DNA of 64,000 nucleotides from Burkholderia lata (lineage in GTDB: Bacteria > Pseudomonadota > Gammaproteobacteria > Burkholderiales > Burkholderiaceae): assembly GCF_902499335.1 (NCBI RefSeq), contig NZ_CABVQK010000013.1:62001-126000 (forward strand). Reading direction: 5' to 3'. The notes under the pieces were generated by a model. It saw nothing but the letters and a program-made list of their open reading frames with translations, was not told the DNA's origin and did not search any database. Made by a program: the position numbers and the translations under genes. Shown in pieces: positions 41,954 through 51,559 of the stretch (position 1 is the stretch's first letter; every line of letters starts with the position of its first letter).

Positions 41954-44053
41954 ATGACGCACAATCATCCCGCCCCCCTGCTCGTCGAACTGCTGACCGA
42001 AGAGCTGCCGCCGAAGGCCCTCGCGCGCCTCGGCGACGCATTCGCCGAAGGTCTTGCGCAACGCCTCGCGGCGCGCGACCTCGTCGAAGGCGAACTCGTG
42101 TTCGAACGCTACGCTACGCCGCGCCGCCTCGCCGTCGTCGTGCAGAACGTGCGCGCCGTCGCACCTGAAAAGCAGGTCCGCGAAAAGGTCCTGCCCGTGT
42201 CGGTCGCGCTCGATGCCGAAGGCAAGCCGACCGCCCCGCTCGCGAAGAAGCTCGCGGCGCTCGGCCACCCGAACCTGTCGATCGCCGATCTCGAGCGTGC
42301 ACAGGACGGCAAGGCCGAAGCGTTCTTCCTCAACTATTCGGCAGCCGGCGCGACGCTCGCCGACGGCCTGCAGGCCGCGCTCGACGAAACGCTCGAGAAG
42401 CTGCCGATCCCGAAGGTGATGACCTACCAGCGCCCGGACGGCTCCGACGTGAAGTTCGTGCGCCCGGTGCATCGCCTGACCGTGCTGCATGACGATCGCA
42501 TCGTGCCCGTCACCGCATTCGGCGTCGACGCCGGCGACACGACGCTCGGCCACCGCTTCCTGTCCGACGGACTCGTCGCGATCCAGCATGCGCGCACCTA
42601 CGCCGACACGCTGCGCGACAAGGGCCGCGTGATCGCGCACTTCGTCGATCGCCGCGAAACGATCCGCACGCAGCTGAACGAACATGCGAACGGCGATACC
42701 GTCGTGATGCCCGAGTCGCTGCTCGACGAAGTGACGTCGCTGGTCGAATGGCCGGTCGTCTACCCGTGCCGCTTCGAGGACGAATTCCTGCAGGTACCGC
42801 AGGAATGCCTGATCCTCACGATGCAGACGAACCAGAAATACTTCGCGCTGACCGACATCGGCGGCAAGCTGCGCTCGCGCTTCCTGATCGTGTCGAACAT
42901 CGAGACGAAGACACCGGCCGAGATCGTCGAAGGCAACGAGCGCGTCGTGCGCCCGCGCCTCGCCGATGCGAAGTTCTTCTTCGAGCAGGACAAGAAGAAG
43001 CCGCTCGCCGACCGCGTGCCGCAGCTCGCGAACGTCGTGTATCACAACAAGCTCGGTTCGGCGCTCGCGCGCGTCGAGCGCCTCGAGGCGCTGGCCGGCG
43101 AGATCGCACCCGCGATCGGCGCCGACGCCACGCTTGCGAAGCGCGCCGCGCGTCTCGCGAAGGCCGACCTGCTGACCGACATGGTCGGCGAGTTCCCGGA
43201 ACTGCAGGGCACGATGGGCACGTACTACGCGCGCCACGACGGCGAAGCCGACGACGTTGCGCTCGCGTGCGCCGAGCACTACCAGCCGCGCTTCTCCGGC
43301 GATGCACTGCCGACCACGCCCGTGTCGACCGCCGTCGCGCTGGCCGACAAACTCGAGACGATCGTCGGCATCTGGGGCATCGGCCTCGCGCCGACCGGCG
43401 AGAAGGATCCGTTCGCGCTGCGCCGCCACGCGCTCGGCGTGCTGCGCCTGCTGCTCGAAAAGCAGCTGCCGCTCGATCTCGTGTCGCTGCTGCGCACGGC
43501 CCATGCACGCTTCGAGGGCGTGCCGGGTGTCGCCGAGTCGACCGATGCGATCTTCGCGTTCTTCATGGATCGCCTGCGCGGCCTGCTGCGCGAGCGCGGC
43601 TATTCGGCCGGTGAAATCGACGCAGTGCTGAGCCTGAACCCGACGCGCGTCGACGATCTCGTCGCACGCCTCGACGCGGTGCGCGAATTCACGCGCCTCG
43701 CGGAAGCCGAAGCGCTCGCGGCCGCGAACAAGCGGATCTCGAACATCCTGAAGAAGTCGGAAGGCGGCGCGAACGGCACGGTGCAGCCGGCGCTGCTCGT
43801 CGAAGCCGCCGAGAAGGCGCTGCACGAACAGCTCGCAGCCGTGACGCCGCACGTGCAGTCGCAGCTCGAGGCGCGTGCGTACACGGGCGCGCTGTCGGCG
43901 CTCGCCGCGCTGCGCGCACCGGTCGACACGTTCTTCAACGACGTGATGGTCAACGCGGAAGATCCGGCACTGCGCGCGAACCGTCTCGCACTGCTGTCCG
44001 CGCTGCACCAGCAGATGAACTGCGTCGCCGACATCTCGAAGCTCGCCGCATAA
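41954..44053 (+). CDS. glyS: glycyl-tRNA synthetase beta subunit
   Basis: 699-residue tRNA-binding subunit of the tetrameric glycyl-tRNA synthetase. It begins L-L-V-E-L-L-T-E-E-L-P-P-K-A-L as usual and ends with the helical anticodon-binding part. The ATG at 41954 is the first to match the family N-terminus. Directly after glyQ and 10 bases before gmhB, so the three are likely in one transcript. Confidence 0.97.
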   Translation: MTHNHPAPLLVELLTEELPPKALARLGDAFAEGLAQRLAARDLVEGELVFERYATPRRLAVVVQNVRAVAPEKQVREKVLPVSVALDAEGKPTAPLAKKLAALGHPNLSIADLERAQDGKAEAFFLNYSAAGATLADGLQAALDETLEKLPIPKVMTYQRPDGSDVKFVRPVHRLTVLHDDRIVPVTAFGVDAGDTTLGHRFLSDGLVAIQHARTYADTLRDKGRVIAHFVDRRETIRTQLNEHANGDTVVMPESLLDEVTSLVEWPVVYPCRFEDEFLQVPQECLILTMQTNQKYFALTDIGGKLRSRFLIVSNIETKTPAEIVEGNERVVRPRLADAKFFFEQDKKKPLADRVPQLANVVYHNKLGSALARVERLEALAGEIAPAIGADATLAKRAARLAKADLLTDMVGEFPELQGTMGTYYARHDGEADDVALACAEHYQPRFSGDALPTTPVSTAVALADKLETIVGIWGIGLAPTGEKDPFALRRHALGVLRLLLEKQLPLDLVSLLRTAHARFEGVPGVAESTDAIFAFFMDRLRGLLRERGYSAGEIDAVLSLNPTRVDDLVARLDAVREFTRLAEAEALAAANKRISNILKKSEGGANGTVQPALLVEAAEKALHEQLAAVTPHVQSQLEARAYTGALSALAALRAPVDTFFNDVMVNAEDPALRANRLALLSALHQQMNCVADISKLAA

Positions 44054-44063
44054 GGGCCGCACG

Positions 44064-44627
44064 ATGCCGACCAGCCCCAACCGAAAGCTCGTCGTCCTCG
44101 ACCGGGACGGCGTGATCAACGTCGATTCGGATGCGTTCATCAAGACGCCCGACGAATGGATCGCGCTGCCCGGCGCCCTCGAGGCGATCGCCCGGCTCAA
44201 CCACGCGGGTTATCGCGTGGTCGTCGCGACCAACCAGTCCGGCATCGGTCGCGGGCTGTTCGACATGGCCACGCTCAACGAGATGCATCTGAAGATGCAT
44301 CGGGCGGCGGCCGCGGTCGGCGCACGTATCGACGCGGTGTTCTTCTGCCCGCACACGGCCGAGGATCACTGCGACTGCCGCAAGCCGAAACCCGGCATGA
44401 TGCAGATGATCGCCGAGCGCTTCGAGATCGATCCCGATCACACGCCGGTCGTCGGCGATTCGCTGCGCGACCTGCAGGCCGGCGTCGCGGTCGGCTTCCG
44501 GCCGCACCTCGTGCTCACCGGCAAGGGCAAGAAGACGCTCGCCGCCGGCAACCTGCCGCCCGGCACGAAGGTTCACGACGACCTGCGCGCGTTTGCGCTC
44601 GATTTCCTTTCACACGAACACGAGTGA
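44064..44627 (+). CDS. gmhB: D-glycero-beta-D-manno-heptose-1,7-bisphosphate 7-phosphatase
   Basis: 187-residue HAD phosphatase of the ADP-heptose pathway for the inner core of lipopolysaccharide. It has the nucleophile motif D-R-D-G-V-I near residue 13, T-N-Q-S-G-I-G-R-G near 56, and the four-Cys/His zinc loop C-P-H...C-D-C typical of GmhB. The gene order glyS-gmhB-plsC is common in related bacteria. Confidence 0.94.
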   Translation: MPTSPNRKLVVLDRDGVINVDSDAFIKTPDEWIALPGALEAIARLNHAGYRVVVATNQSGIGRGLFDMATLNEMHLKMHRAAAAVGARIDAVFFCPHTAEDHCDCRKPKPGMMQMIAERFEIDPDHTPVVGDSLRDLQAGVAVGFRPHLVLTGKGKKTLAAGNLPPGTKVHDDLRAFALDFLSHEHE

Positions 44628-44670
44628 TGCAGCCGCCGCGCGCATCCTCCCTAACGCCAGACTTACGCCG

Positions 44671-45435
44671 ATGCGCTTCGTCCGCTCCCTGCTGCTGCTG
44701 ATCTACTTCATCCTGTACACGGTGCCGTACGCCACCGCGTGCTTCATCGCCTTTCCGTTCATGCGCCCCGACGCGCGCTACTGGATGGCGGCCGGCTGGT
44801 GCAAGTCGACGCTGTGGGTCGTGCGCTGGCTGAACGGCATCCGCTACCGGATCGAAGGGTTCGAGAACCTGCCCGACGGCCCGGCCGTGCTGCTGTCGAA
44901 GCACCAGTCCGCATGGGAGACGCTCGCGTTTCCGGCGCTGATGCCGAAGCCGCTCTGCTACGTGTTCAAGCGCGAGCTGCTGTACGTGCCGTTCTTCGGC
45001 TGGGCGCTCGGGTTGCTGCACATGGTCAACATCAACCGCAAGGAAGGCAAGAATGCATTCGTGTCGGTGATCCGCCAGGGCAAGAAGCGCCTGTCGGAAG
45101 GCGCATGGATGATCATGTTCCCGGAAGGCACGCGCACGCCGGTCGGCAAGCAGGGCAAGTACAAGACGGGCGGCGCGCGCTTCGCGATCGAAACCGGCGC
45201 ACCCGTCGTGCCGATCGCGCACAATGCAGGTCGGGTGTGGCCGCGCAATTCGTTCACGAAATTCCCGGGCGTCGTCACCGTGTCGATCGGCAAGCCGATT
45301 CCCAGCGAGGGGCTGACGCCCGATGCATTGAACTCGCAGGTCGAAGCATGGATCGAAGCGGAAATGCGCCGGATCGATCCGGATTCGTATCGCCAGGCGG
45401 GCAATGCCGGCACGCGCGATGCCGCGCGTGTCTGA
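44671..45435 (+). CDS. plsC: 1-acyl-sn-glycerol-3-phosphate acyltransferase
   Basis: 254-residue membrane-associated enzyme that makes phosphatidic acid from lysophosphatidic acid. It has an N-terminal hydrophobic segment, the catalytic motif H-Q-S-A-W-E (an HX4E variant of HX4D, normal for this branch) and F-P-E-G-T-R-T for phosphate binding. It follows gmhB after 43 bases and is followed by the YgjP-like gene. Confidence 0.92.
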   Translation: MRFVRSLLLLIYFILYTVPYATACFIAFPFMRPDARYWMAAGWCKSTLWVVRWLNGIRYRIEGFENLPDGPAVLLSKHQSAWETLAFPALMPKPLCYVFKRELLYVPFFGWALGLLHMVNINRKEGKNAFVSVIRQGKKRLSEGAWMIMFPEGTRTPVGKQGKYKTGGARFAIETGAPVVPIAHNAGRVWPRNSFTKFPGVVTVSIGKPIPSEGLTPDALNSQVEAWIEAEMRRIDPDSYRQAGNAGTRDAARV

Positions 45436-45481
45436 CGCCCCCAGGTTGCAGCCGTTGCGTACGACAAAAAGAAGCGAACTG

Positions 45482-46369
45482 ATGAAACAGCGTCCGCGGC
45501 CACGGCCTGCCGTCGTGGCCCTCGATCATCGCCAGATGGACCTGCCGCTCTTCGACGGGCCGGCCGCCGCACCGTCGGCGCCCGCCACGCCGCCGGCGCC
45601 GCCCGAAGCGGCCCCCGCCGCGCCCCTCGATCCGGGCCCGGCGCCCGATCGCTCGCGCGTGCGTACGTTCGCACTCGACAGCCGCGTGCTCGAATACCGC
45701 CTGAAGCGCTCCGCGCGCCGCACGATCGGCTTCACGATCGACGGCAGCGGGCTGTCGATCACCGCGCCGCGCTGGGTCACGCTCGCCGACATCGAAGCCG
45801 CGATCTCCGAGAAACAACGCTGGATCTTCGCGAAGCTCGCGGAGTGGAAGACGCGCACCGAGCAGCGCGCGCTTCCGCAGATCGACTGGCGCGACGGCGC
45901 GCAGCTTCCGTATCTCGGCAAGACGGTGACGATCGCGCTCGGCGCGGGCGCCGTCGCGTTCGATGCCGATGCGCTGCGGCTCTCGCTGCCGCTGCCCGTG
46001 CAGGCCGACATGCAGCAGATCAAGGATCGCGTGCAGGGCTGGCTACAGGGCGAAGCGAAGCGGATCTTCGGTGAACGCCTCGCGGTCTATGCGGAGAAGC
46101 TCGGCGTCACGTATTCGATGTACGCGTTGTCGTCGGCCGCGACGCGCTGGGGCAGCTGCTCGAGCGACGGGAAGATCCGGCTGAACTGGCGGCTGATCCA
46201 TTTCCCGATGTCGATCGTCGACTACGTCGTCGCGCACGAGCTGTCGCACCTGCGCGAAATGAATCACAGCCCGGCCTTCTGGCAAACCGTCGAATCGATC
46301 TTCCCCGAGTTCCGCGAAGCGCGGCACACGCTCAAGCATCACCCGCCCGAGTTGCTGCCGTCGCTTTGA
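45482..46369 (+). CDS. YgjP-like metallopeptidase-domain protein (DUF45)
   Basis: 295-residue protein. After a Pro/Ala-rich, probably flexible N-terminal 60 residues comes the YgjP/DUF45 domain with the zinc motif H-E-L-S-H and the downstream N-H-S-P-x-F-W typical of the family. A catalytic role as peptidase is inferred from the motif; the physiological substrate is not known. GAAGCGAACTG lies before the ATG at 45482. It ends 24 bases before a strong two-way terminator. Confidence 0.85.
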   Translation: MKQRPRPRPAVVALDHRQMDLPLFDGPAAAPSAPATPPAPPEAAPAAPLDPGPAPDRSRVRTFALDSRVLEYRLKRSARRTIGFTIDGSGLSITAPRWVTLADIEAAISEKQRWIFAKLAEWKTRTEQRALPQIDWRDGAQLPYLGKTVTIALGAGAVAFDADALRLSLPLPVQADMQQIKDRVQGWLQGEAKRIFGERLAVYAEKLGVTYSMYALSSAATRWGSCSSDGKIRLNWRLIHFPMSIVDYVVAHELSHLREMNHSPAFWQTVESIFPEFREARHTLKHHPPELLPSL

Positions 46370-46392
46370 CGCGCACGGCTTCGCCGCCAACG

Positions 46393-46430
46393 AAAAAGGG
46401 CGATGCGGGTCACCCCGCATCGCCCTTTTT
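46393..46430. terminator. bidirectional rho-independent terminator
   Basis: A perfect 17-base inverted repeat (AAAAAGGGCGATGCGGG and its complement) with a 4-base loop. It carries A and T runs on opposite sides, so it works on both strands: for the YgjP-like gene and for gloA. Confidence 0.92.
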
Positions 46431-46477
46431 TGCTGCCGCGGCGCACATCGCACGCCGCGGCCCGGCTCATCCGGCGC

Positions 46478-46867
46478 TCAGTGCGCCTTTTTCTGGATGA
46501 ACTCGATCTTGTAGCCGTCCGGATCCTCGACGAACGCGATCACGGTCGTACCGTGCTTCATCGGGCCCGCTTCGCGCGTGACCTTGCCGCCTTGCGCCTT
46601 GATCCTGTCGCACGCCGCGTACGCGTCGTCGACTTCCAGCGCGAGGTGGCCGAAGCCGTTGCCGAGATCGTAGGCCGGCGTATCCCAGTTGTGGGTCAGC
46701 TCGATCACGGTGTTATTGCTTTCATCGCCGTAGCCGACGAATGCGAGCGTGAACTTGCCTTCCGGATAGTCGTCGCGGCGCAGCACCTTCATGCCGAGCA
46801 ATTCGGTGTAGAACTTGATCGAGCGGTCGAGATCGCCGACTCGCAGCATCGTATGCAGCAATCGCAT
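46478..46867 (-). CDS. gloA: lactoylglutathione lyase (glyoxalase I)
   Basis: 129-residue metalloenzyme that converts the methylglyoxal-glutathione hemithioacetal to S-lactoylglutathione. All four metal ligands of E. coli GloA are at the same positions: H5, E56, H74 and E122. Single gene with its own terminator; upstream is a 371-base intergenic region. Confidence 0.95.
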   Translation of the reverse strand: MRLLHTMLRVGDLDRSIKFYTELLGMKVLRRDDYPEGKFTLAFVGYGDESNNTVIELTHNWDTPAYDLGNGFGHLALEVDDAYAACDRIKAQGGKVTREAGPMKHGTTVIAFVEDPDGYKIEFIQKKAH

Positions 46868-47238
46868 GTGTTGTACTCCTGTGGGGACTTTCCAGAACCG
46901 GGAACTCTACCAGAGTCGGGTGAACTTCGCCGGAGGCGCCAGGCCGGGGGCGGCCAACCGGAGGGGCTTGGCCCGCGTGCGGCCAATGCGGCGCATCGGC
47001 ACCGGCCGGCGCGAGCACATCGACGGAAAACAGCCCGATCCGGCTCGCCCGGCTACCGCGCCGATCGGGTAACATCGTTCCACCTCGCACCAAAAGCGGG
47101 CATGTACCCCACCGCCCGAACGCAACCGCCCACCCGCCCCTACAGCCACACTGCCGTGCGAAACCGCCGATTCGAGCGCACCGGATGCGCCGCCCTCCCG
47201 ATCCCGCAGTCGCCGTACCGAACCGGCGAGGTTCGCCG
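46868..47238. other. intergenic region between gloA and the EamA transporter
   Basis: This 371-base region holds both divergent promoters. TAACAT at about 47070 could be a -10 box for the transporter gene. Open frames here are only by-products of high GC. No conserved RNA element is recognised. Confidence 0.45.
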
Positions 47239-48174
47239 ATGACTACGCTCGCCGCTGCCCCCGTGCGCCGCGCGCTCGACATGCGCGCCGTCGGCCTCAT
47301 GCTGCTGCTGTGCGCGATCTGGGGCTTCCAGCAGGTCGCGATCAAGAGCACGAACGCCGCGATCGCGCCGATGTTCCAGGCCGGCCTGCGCTCGGTGATC
47401 GCGGCGGTGCTGTTGTGGGGCTGGGCCCGCTCGCGCGGTACGCCGCTGTTCCAGGCGGACGGCACGTTCGGCGCGGGTCTTGCGGCCGGTGCGCTGTTCG
47501 CCGGCGAATTCATCTGCGTGTTCTTCGGTCTGACGCTGACGAGCGCATCGCACATGGCGATCTTCCTGTACACGGCACCGTGCTTCACGGCGCTCGGCCT
47601 GCACCTGTTCGCACCGGGCGAACGGCTGCAGCGCAAGCAGTGGGCCGGCGTCGGCCTGGCATTCGCCGGCATCGCGCTCGCCTTCGCGGACGGCTTCCTG
47701 AAGCCCCGCGCGCCCGGCGCATCCGTGCTGGCCGGGCTCGCCGGCGATGCGCTCGGGATACTCGGCGGCGCGATGTGGGCTGCGACGACGGTCGTCGTGC
47801 GCTCGACGGCACTCGCGCGGGCGAGCGCGAGCAAGACGCTGTTCTACCAGCTCGCGGTATCGGCGGTCGTGCTGGTCGCGCTTGCCGCGCTGTTCGGCCA
47901 GGTGTCGTTCGCGCACGTCACGCCGGTCGCGGTGGCAAGTCTCGCGTACCAGTCGGTGATCGTCGCGTTCGTCAGCTACCTGTCGTGGTTCTGGCTGCTG
48001 ACGCGCTACAGCGCGTCACGGCTGTCCGTCTTCACGTTCCTGTCGCCGCTGTTCGGCGTCGCGTTCGGCGTGCTGCTGCTCGGCGAATCGGTCGGCTGGC
48101 GCTTCATGTCCGCGGCCGCGCTCGTGCTGACCGGCATCGCGCTCGTCAACGCGCCGCCGCGCCGGCGAGCATGA
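47239..48174 (+). CDS. EamA-family (DMT superfamily) transporter
   Basis: 311-residue inner-membrane protein with ten hydrophobic segments arranged as two EamA repeats (first around residues 15-150, second 165-305; the second ends V-F-T-F-L-S-P-L-F-G-V-A-F-G). Members export amino acids or other metabolites; the substrate is unknown. GAGG precedes the ATG at 47239. It converges with rsmA. Confidence 0.87.
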   Translation: MTTLAAAPVRRALDMRAVGLMLLLCAIWGFQQVAIKSTNAAIAPMFQAGLRSVIAAVLLWGWARSRGTPLFQADGTFGAGLAAGALFAGEFICVFFGLTLTSASHMAIFLYTAPCFTALGLHLFAPGERLQRKQWAGVGLAFAGIALAFADGFLKPRAPGASVLAGLAGDALGILGGAMWAATTVVVRSTALARASASKTLFYQLAVSAVVLVALAALFGQVSFAHVTPVAVASLAYQSVIVAFVSYLSWFWLLTRYSASRLSVFTFLSPLFGVAFGVLLLGESVGWRFMSAAALVLTGIALVNAPPRRRA

Positions 48175-48204
48175 CAACCGCGCGCAACTCGCGCGCATCC
48201 ACGC

Positions 48205-48234
48205 AATAAAAAAGGCTGCCCCGCAGGGCAGCCT
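48205..48234 (-). terminator. rho-independent terminator of rsmA
   Basis: Perfect 9-bp stem AGGCTGCCC / GGGCAGCCT with a 4-base loop. On the minus strand it is followed by TTTTTTATT, 37 bases after the rsmA stop; it also lies at the end of the convergent EamA gene. Confidence 0.88.
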
Positions 48235-48271
48235 CTTCGGCACACATCCGGTCCGGCTCGCGTGGCCGGCC

Positions 48272-49099
48272 TCAGCCGGCCTTGCGCACCGCCGCGAGCG
48301 CCTGCGCGACGCCGACGTACTCGGCCACGCTCACGTCCTCCGCACGGCGCGCGAGATCGAAGCCGAGCGCGTCGAAATCGATCGTCTCGCGATAGTCGCC
48401 GAGCGTATTGCGCAGCATCTTGCGGCGCTGCGAGAACGCGGCGGTGACGACTTCGCCGAGCAGCACGGGATCGACGTCCGGCAGTTCGTGCGGCTCGTAC
48501 GGAATCATCCGGACGATCGCCGAATCGACCTTCGGCGGCGGCTGGAACGATTCCGGCGGCACATCGAGCATCTTTTCCATCACGTAGCGGTACTGCAGCA
48601 TCACCGACAGACGCGAGAACGCCTTCGTGCCCGGCTCCGCGACCATCCGCTCGACGACTTCGTTCTGCAGCATGAAGTGCTGGTCGATGACCGCATCGGC
48701 GAACGTCATCAGGTGAAACAGCAGCGGGCTGGAAATGTTGTACGGCAGGTTGCCGACGATCCGCAGCGACGGCTTGTCGCCGGGCGCCGCAAGCGAACGG
48801 AAGTCGAACGCGAGCGCATCGCCCGCGTGCAGTTCGAGCAGCGCGCCGAAGCGCTGCTGCAGGCGCCCGATCAGGTCGCGGTCGAGCTCGACCGCGTGCA
48901 GCGGCGACTCGGGCGTCGCGAGACGCTCGATCAGCGGCTCGGTCAGCGCGCCGAGCCCGGGGCCGATCTCGACCATGCGCTGGCCGCGCGCGGGGCCGAT
49001 CGTCGCGACGATCGAGTCGATCACGCCGTGATCGACGAGGAAGTTCTGCCCGAAGCGCTTGCGCGCGAAATGGCCTTGGTGCTGTCTGCTGTTCGACAT
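48272..49099 (-). CDS. rsmA: 16S rRNA (adenine1518/1519-N6) dimethyltransferase
   Basis: Dimethylates two adjacent adenines near the 3' end of 16S rRNA, a late step in small-subunit assembly. The 275-residue protein has F-G-Q-N-F-L near the N-terminus, the SAM loop E-I-G-P-G-L-G-A-L-T near residue 45 and the catalytic N-L-P-Y motif near 116. It is the last gene of the lptD-surA-pdxA-rsmA unit, 49 bases after pdxA, and is followed by a terminator. Confidence 0.95.
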   Translation of the reverse strand: MSNSRQHQGHFARKRFGQNFLVDHGVIDSIVATIGPARGQRMVEIGPGLGALTEPLIERLATPESPLHAVELDRDLIGRLQQRFGALLELHAGDALAFDFRSLAAPGDKPSLRIVGNLPYNISSPLLFHLMTFADAVIDQHFMLQNEVVERMVAEPGTKAFSRLSVMLQYRYVMEKMLDVPPESFQPPPKVDSAIVRMIPYEPHELPDVDPVLLGEVVTAAFSQRRKMLRNTLGDYRETIDFDALGFDLARRAEDVSVAEYVGVAQALAAVRKAG

Positions 49100-49148
49100 C
49101 GACTGAGTAAAACGAAAAATACGACGAATGAGGTGAAGCCGGGCCGCG

Positions 49149-50138
49149 TCAGGCCGTGCGGCGATGGCGCGCCATCGTGACGGCCGTGTCGAGCGCGGCG
49201 ATCATGCTGCCCGGATCCGCTCGGCCCGTGCCGGCCAGGTCGAGCGCCGTGCCGTGATCGACCGACGTCCGGATGATCGGCAGCCCGAGCGTCACGTTGA
49301 TGCCCTCGCCGAACGTCGCGTACTTCAGCACGGGCAGACCCTGGTCATGGAACATCGCGAGCACGCAATCGGCATCGGCAAGATGGCGGGGCTGGAACAG
49401 CGTGTCGGCCGGATACGGGCCGCGCGCGTCGATGCCCTGCGCGTTCGCGCGGGCCAGCGCCGGCGAGATCACGTCGATCTCCTCGCGGCCGAGATAGCCG
49501 TTCTCGCCCGCGTGCGGGTTCAGGCCCGTCACGAGAATGCGCGGCGCGGCCAGACCGAAGTCGCGCCGCAGGTCGCGATCGATGATCGCGAGCGTCTCGA
49601 CGAGACCGTCGATCGTCAGTGCGGCCGACACGTCCTTCAGCGGCAAATGCGTGGTCGCGAGCGCGACGCGCAGCGGCTTGTGGCCGGTACCGGCCAGCAT
49701 CATCACGACACGCGGCGTATGCGTGCGCTCCGCCAGGTATTCGGTATGGCCGGTGAACGGCACGCCCGCATCGTTGATCGTGCTCTTCTGCAGCGGTGCG
49801 GTGACGATCGCGTCGTACCGGCCTGCCAGCGCGCCGTCGATCGCCGCGTCGAGCAGCCCGAGCACGTACGGGCCGTTCGCCGCGTCCAGCTTGCCCGCCT
49901 GCACCGGCACGGCGAGCGCGTGATGCGCGACCGACACCGGCCCGCTGCCGGCGAGCGTCGCCCGGTCGGCGCCGACGGCCGCCGCGCGTGCGTCGAGCAA
50001 CGCCGCATCGCCGAGCACGGTGAAATGCGCGTCGGGCCAGCGCTGCGCGGCATCACACAGCGCCTGCACGGTCAGCTCCGGGCCGACCCCCGCGGGTTCG
50101 CCGGTCGTGATCGCGATCTGCAGCGCGGGCGTGGTCAT
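49149..50138 (-). CDS. pdxA: 4-hydroxythreonine-4-phosphate dehydrogenase
   Basis: 329-residue enzyme of pyridoxal 5'-phosphate synthesis (DXP-dependent route). It has the start T-T-G-E-P-A-G-V-G-P-E, the G-H-T-E-Y-L-A metal-site region and the H-D-Q-G-L-P motif near residue 260. It starts 12 bases after surA and precedes rsmA, the standard order. Confidence 0.94.
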   Translation of the reverse strand: MTTPALQIAITTGEPAGVGPELTVQALCDAAQRWPDAHFTVLGDAALLDARAAAVGADRATLAGSGPVSVAHHALAVPVQAGKLDAANGPYVLGLLDAAIDGALAGRYDAIVTAPLQKSTINDAGVPFTGHTEYLAERTHTPRVVMMLAGTGHKPLRVALATTHLPLKDVSAALTIDGLVETLAIIDRDLRRDFGLAAPRILVTGLNPHAGENGYLGREEIDVISPALARANAQGIDARGPYPADTLFQPRHLADADCVLAMFHDQGLPVLKYATFGEGINVTLGLPIIRTSVDHGTALDLAGTGRADPGSMIAALDTAVTMARHRRTA

Positions 50139-50149
50139 CTGAAGCTCGC

Positions 50150-51508
50150 TCAGTTCGCCGGGCCGACGCCGCCGATCTTGTACTGCACGTACGACGAATC
50201 GCGCAGCTCGCGCAGCCAGTCGGCATACGCCTGCTCGGCCTTGCGCTGGCCAATCGCCTGACGCGCGATGTCCATCTGCTGCTGCACCGAGCCTTCCGCT
50301 TCGCGGCGGCTCAGCACCTGGATCAGGTGGTAACCGTATTCGGTACGGATCGGCTGGCTGATCTGGCCGTCCTGCAGGTTGTTCATCGCGCGCTCGAATT
50401 CCGGCACGGTCTCGCCCGGGCTGATCCAGCCGAGATCGCCACCTTGCGACGCCGAACCGTCCTGCGAGTAGGTGCGCGCGAACTTCGCGAAATCGCCGCC
50501 GGCCTCGACCTGGTTGCGGATGTCGGCCAGTTGCTGGCGCGCCTGGCCTTCCGACTTGCCTTCACCCACGCGCAGCAGGATGTGACGCACGTGCGTCTGG
50601 ACGATCTTCGGTGCTGCGGCGCTCGCGCCCTGGCTCTGGCGACGATCGACGAGACGCACGATCTCGAAGCCGTCCGGCACGCGGATCAGCGTCGGGTTGA
50701 CCTGGCCCGGGCGCAGCTTCGATGCGGCGTCGACCACCTCGGCCGGCAGCGCGCTCGGTGCCTTGAAGCCGAGGTCACCGCCCTTCTTCGCGTCGTTCGC
50801 TTCCGAATTGTTCTTCGCGAGTTTCTCGAAATCGGCACCCGACTTCGCCTGCTGCAGCAACGCGTCGGCCTTCTTCTGCGCGGCTTCGATGTCGGCCTGC
50901 GGCGCGTTGGTCGGTGCCTTGATGAAGATGTGCTGGAAGCGCAGGTCCTGCTGCTGCGACGCGCTCGGCCCGCGCTGGCTCGCGATGTAGTTCGCGACCT
51001 CGGCGTCCGACACGGTGATCTTGCCGTCGACTTCGCGCTCGCGAAGCTTCGACAGCATCAGTTCGGTGCGCGCGTCGCTCGTGAAGATGCTCCAGGGCAC
51101 GCCTTGCGCCTCGAGACGCGAGCGGTACTGGTCGAGCGTCATGCCGTTCGCCTGCGCGAGACGCTGCAGCGTGGACTGCACGGTCGCGTCGTCGATGCGG
51201 ATCCCGTCGTCCTTGGCCTTCTGCACCTGGATACGCTCGAGCACCATCTGGTTCAGCACTTGCGCGCGCAACTGGTCGTCCGGCGGCACGGGTGCGTTCT
51301 GCTGCTGCAGCCGGCGTGCGATCAGGCCGGCGCGCTGGTCGAGTTCGCGGCCCGTGATCACGTCGTTGTTGACGACCGCGACGACTTCGTCGGCGAGCTT
51401 CGCACCTTGCGAACCGAGCGCCTGTGCCGCGGCCGGCGCGGCGGCGAGCAGCGCGGAGGCCGCAGCGAGGCTGGACACGACTGCCGCGAAACGAAGGGTT
51501 TTCTTCAT
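50150..51508 (-). CDS. surA: periplasmic peptidyl-prolyl isomerase/chaperone SurA
   Basis: 452-residue periplasmic chaperone for outer-membrane proteins, including LptD. A signal peptide with cleavage near A-A-A-Q-A, the N-terminal chaperone domain (V-V-A-V-V-N-N-D-V-I-T), two parvulin domains (around residues 175-275 and 290-390) and a short C-terminal helix are all visible. ATG at 51508 is used; GTG two codons earlier (51514) has GGAG at 5 bases and is equally possible. It lies directly after lptD. Confidence 0.94.
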   Translation of the reverse strand: MKKTLRFAAVVSSLAAASALLAAAPAAAQALGSQGAKLADEVVAVVNNDVITGRELDQRAGLIARRLQQQNAPVPPDDQLRAQVLNQMVLERIQVQKAKDDGIRIDDATVQSTLQRLAQANGMTLDQYRSRLEAQGVPWSIFTSDARTELMLSKLREREVDGKITVSDAEVANYIASQRGPSASQQQDLRFQHIFIKAPTNAPQADIEAAQKKADALLQQAKSGADFEKLAKNNSEANDAKKGGDLGFKAPSALPAEVVDAASKLRPGQVNPTLIRVPDGFEIVRLVDRRQSQGASAAAPKIVQTHVRHILLRVGEGKSEGQARQQLADIRNQVEAGGDFAKFARTYSQDGSASQGGDLGWISPGETVPEFERAMNNLQDGQISQPIRTEYGYHLIQVLSRREAEGSVQQQMDIARQAIGQRKAEQAYADWLRELRDSSYVQYKIGGVGPAN

Positions 51509-51559
51509 TGCCACTGGAACTCCATTGAAATCGTGCTGACCGGTGCAGACAAGCCGGCG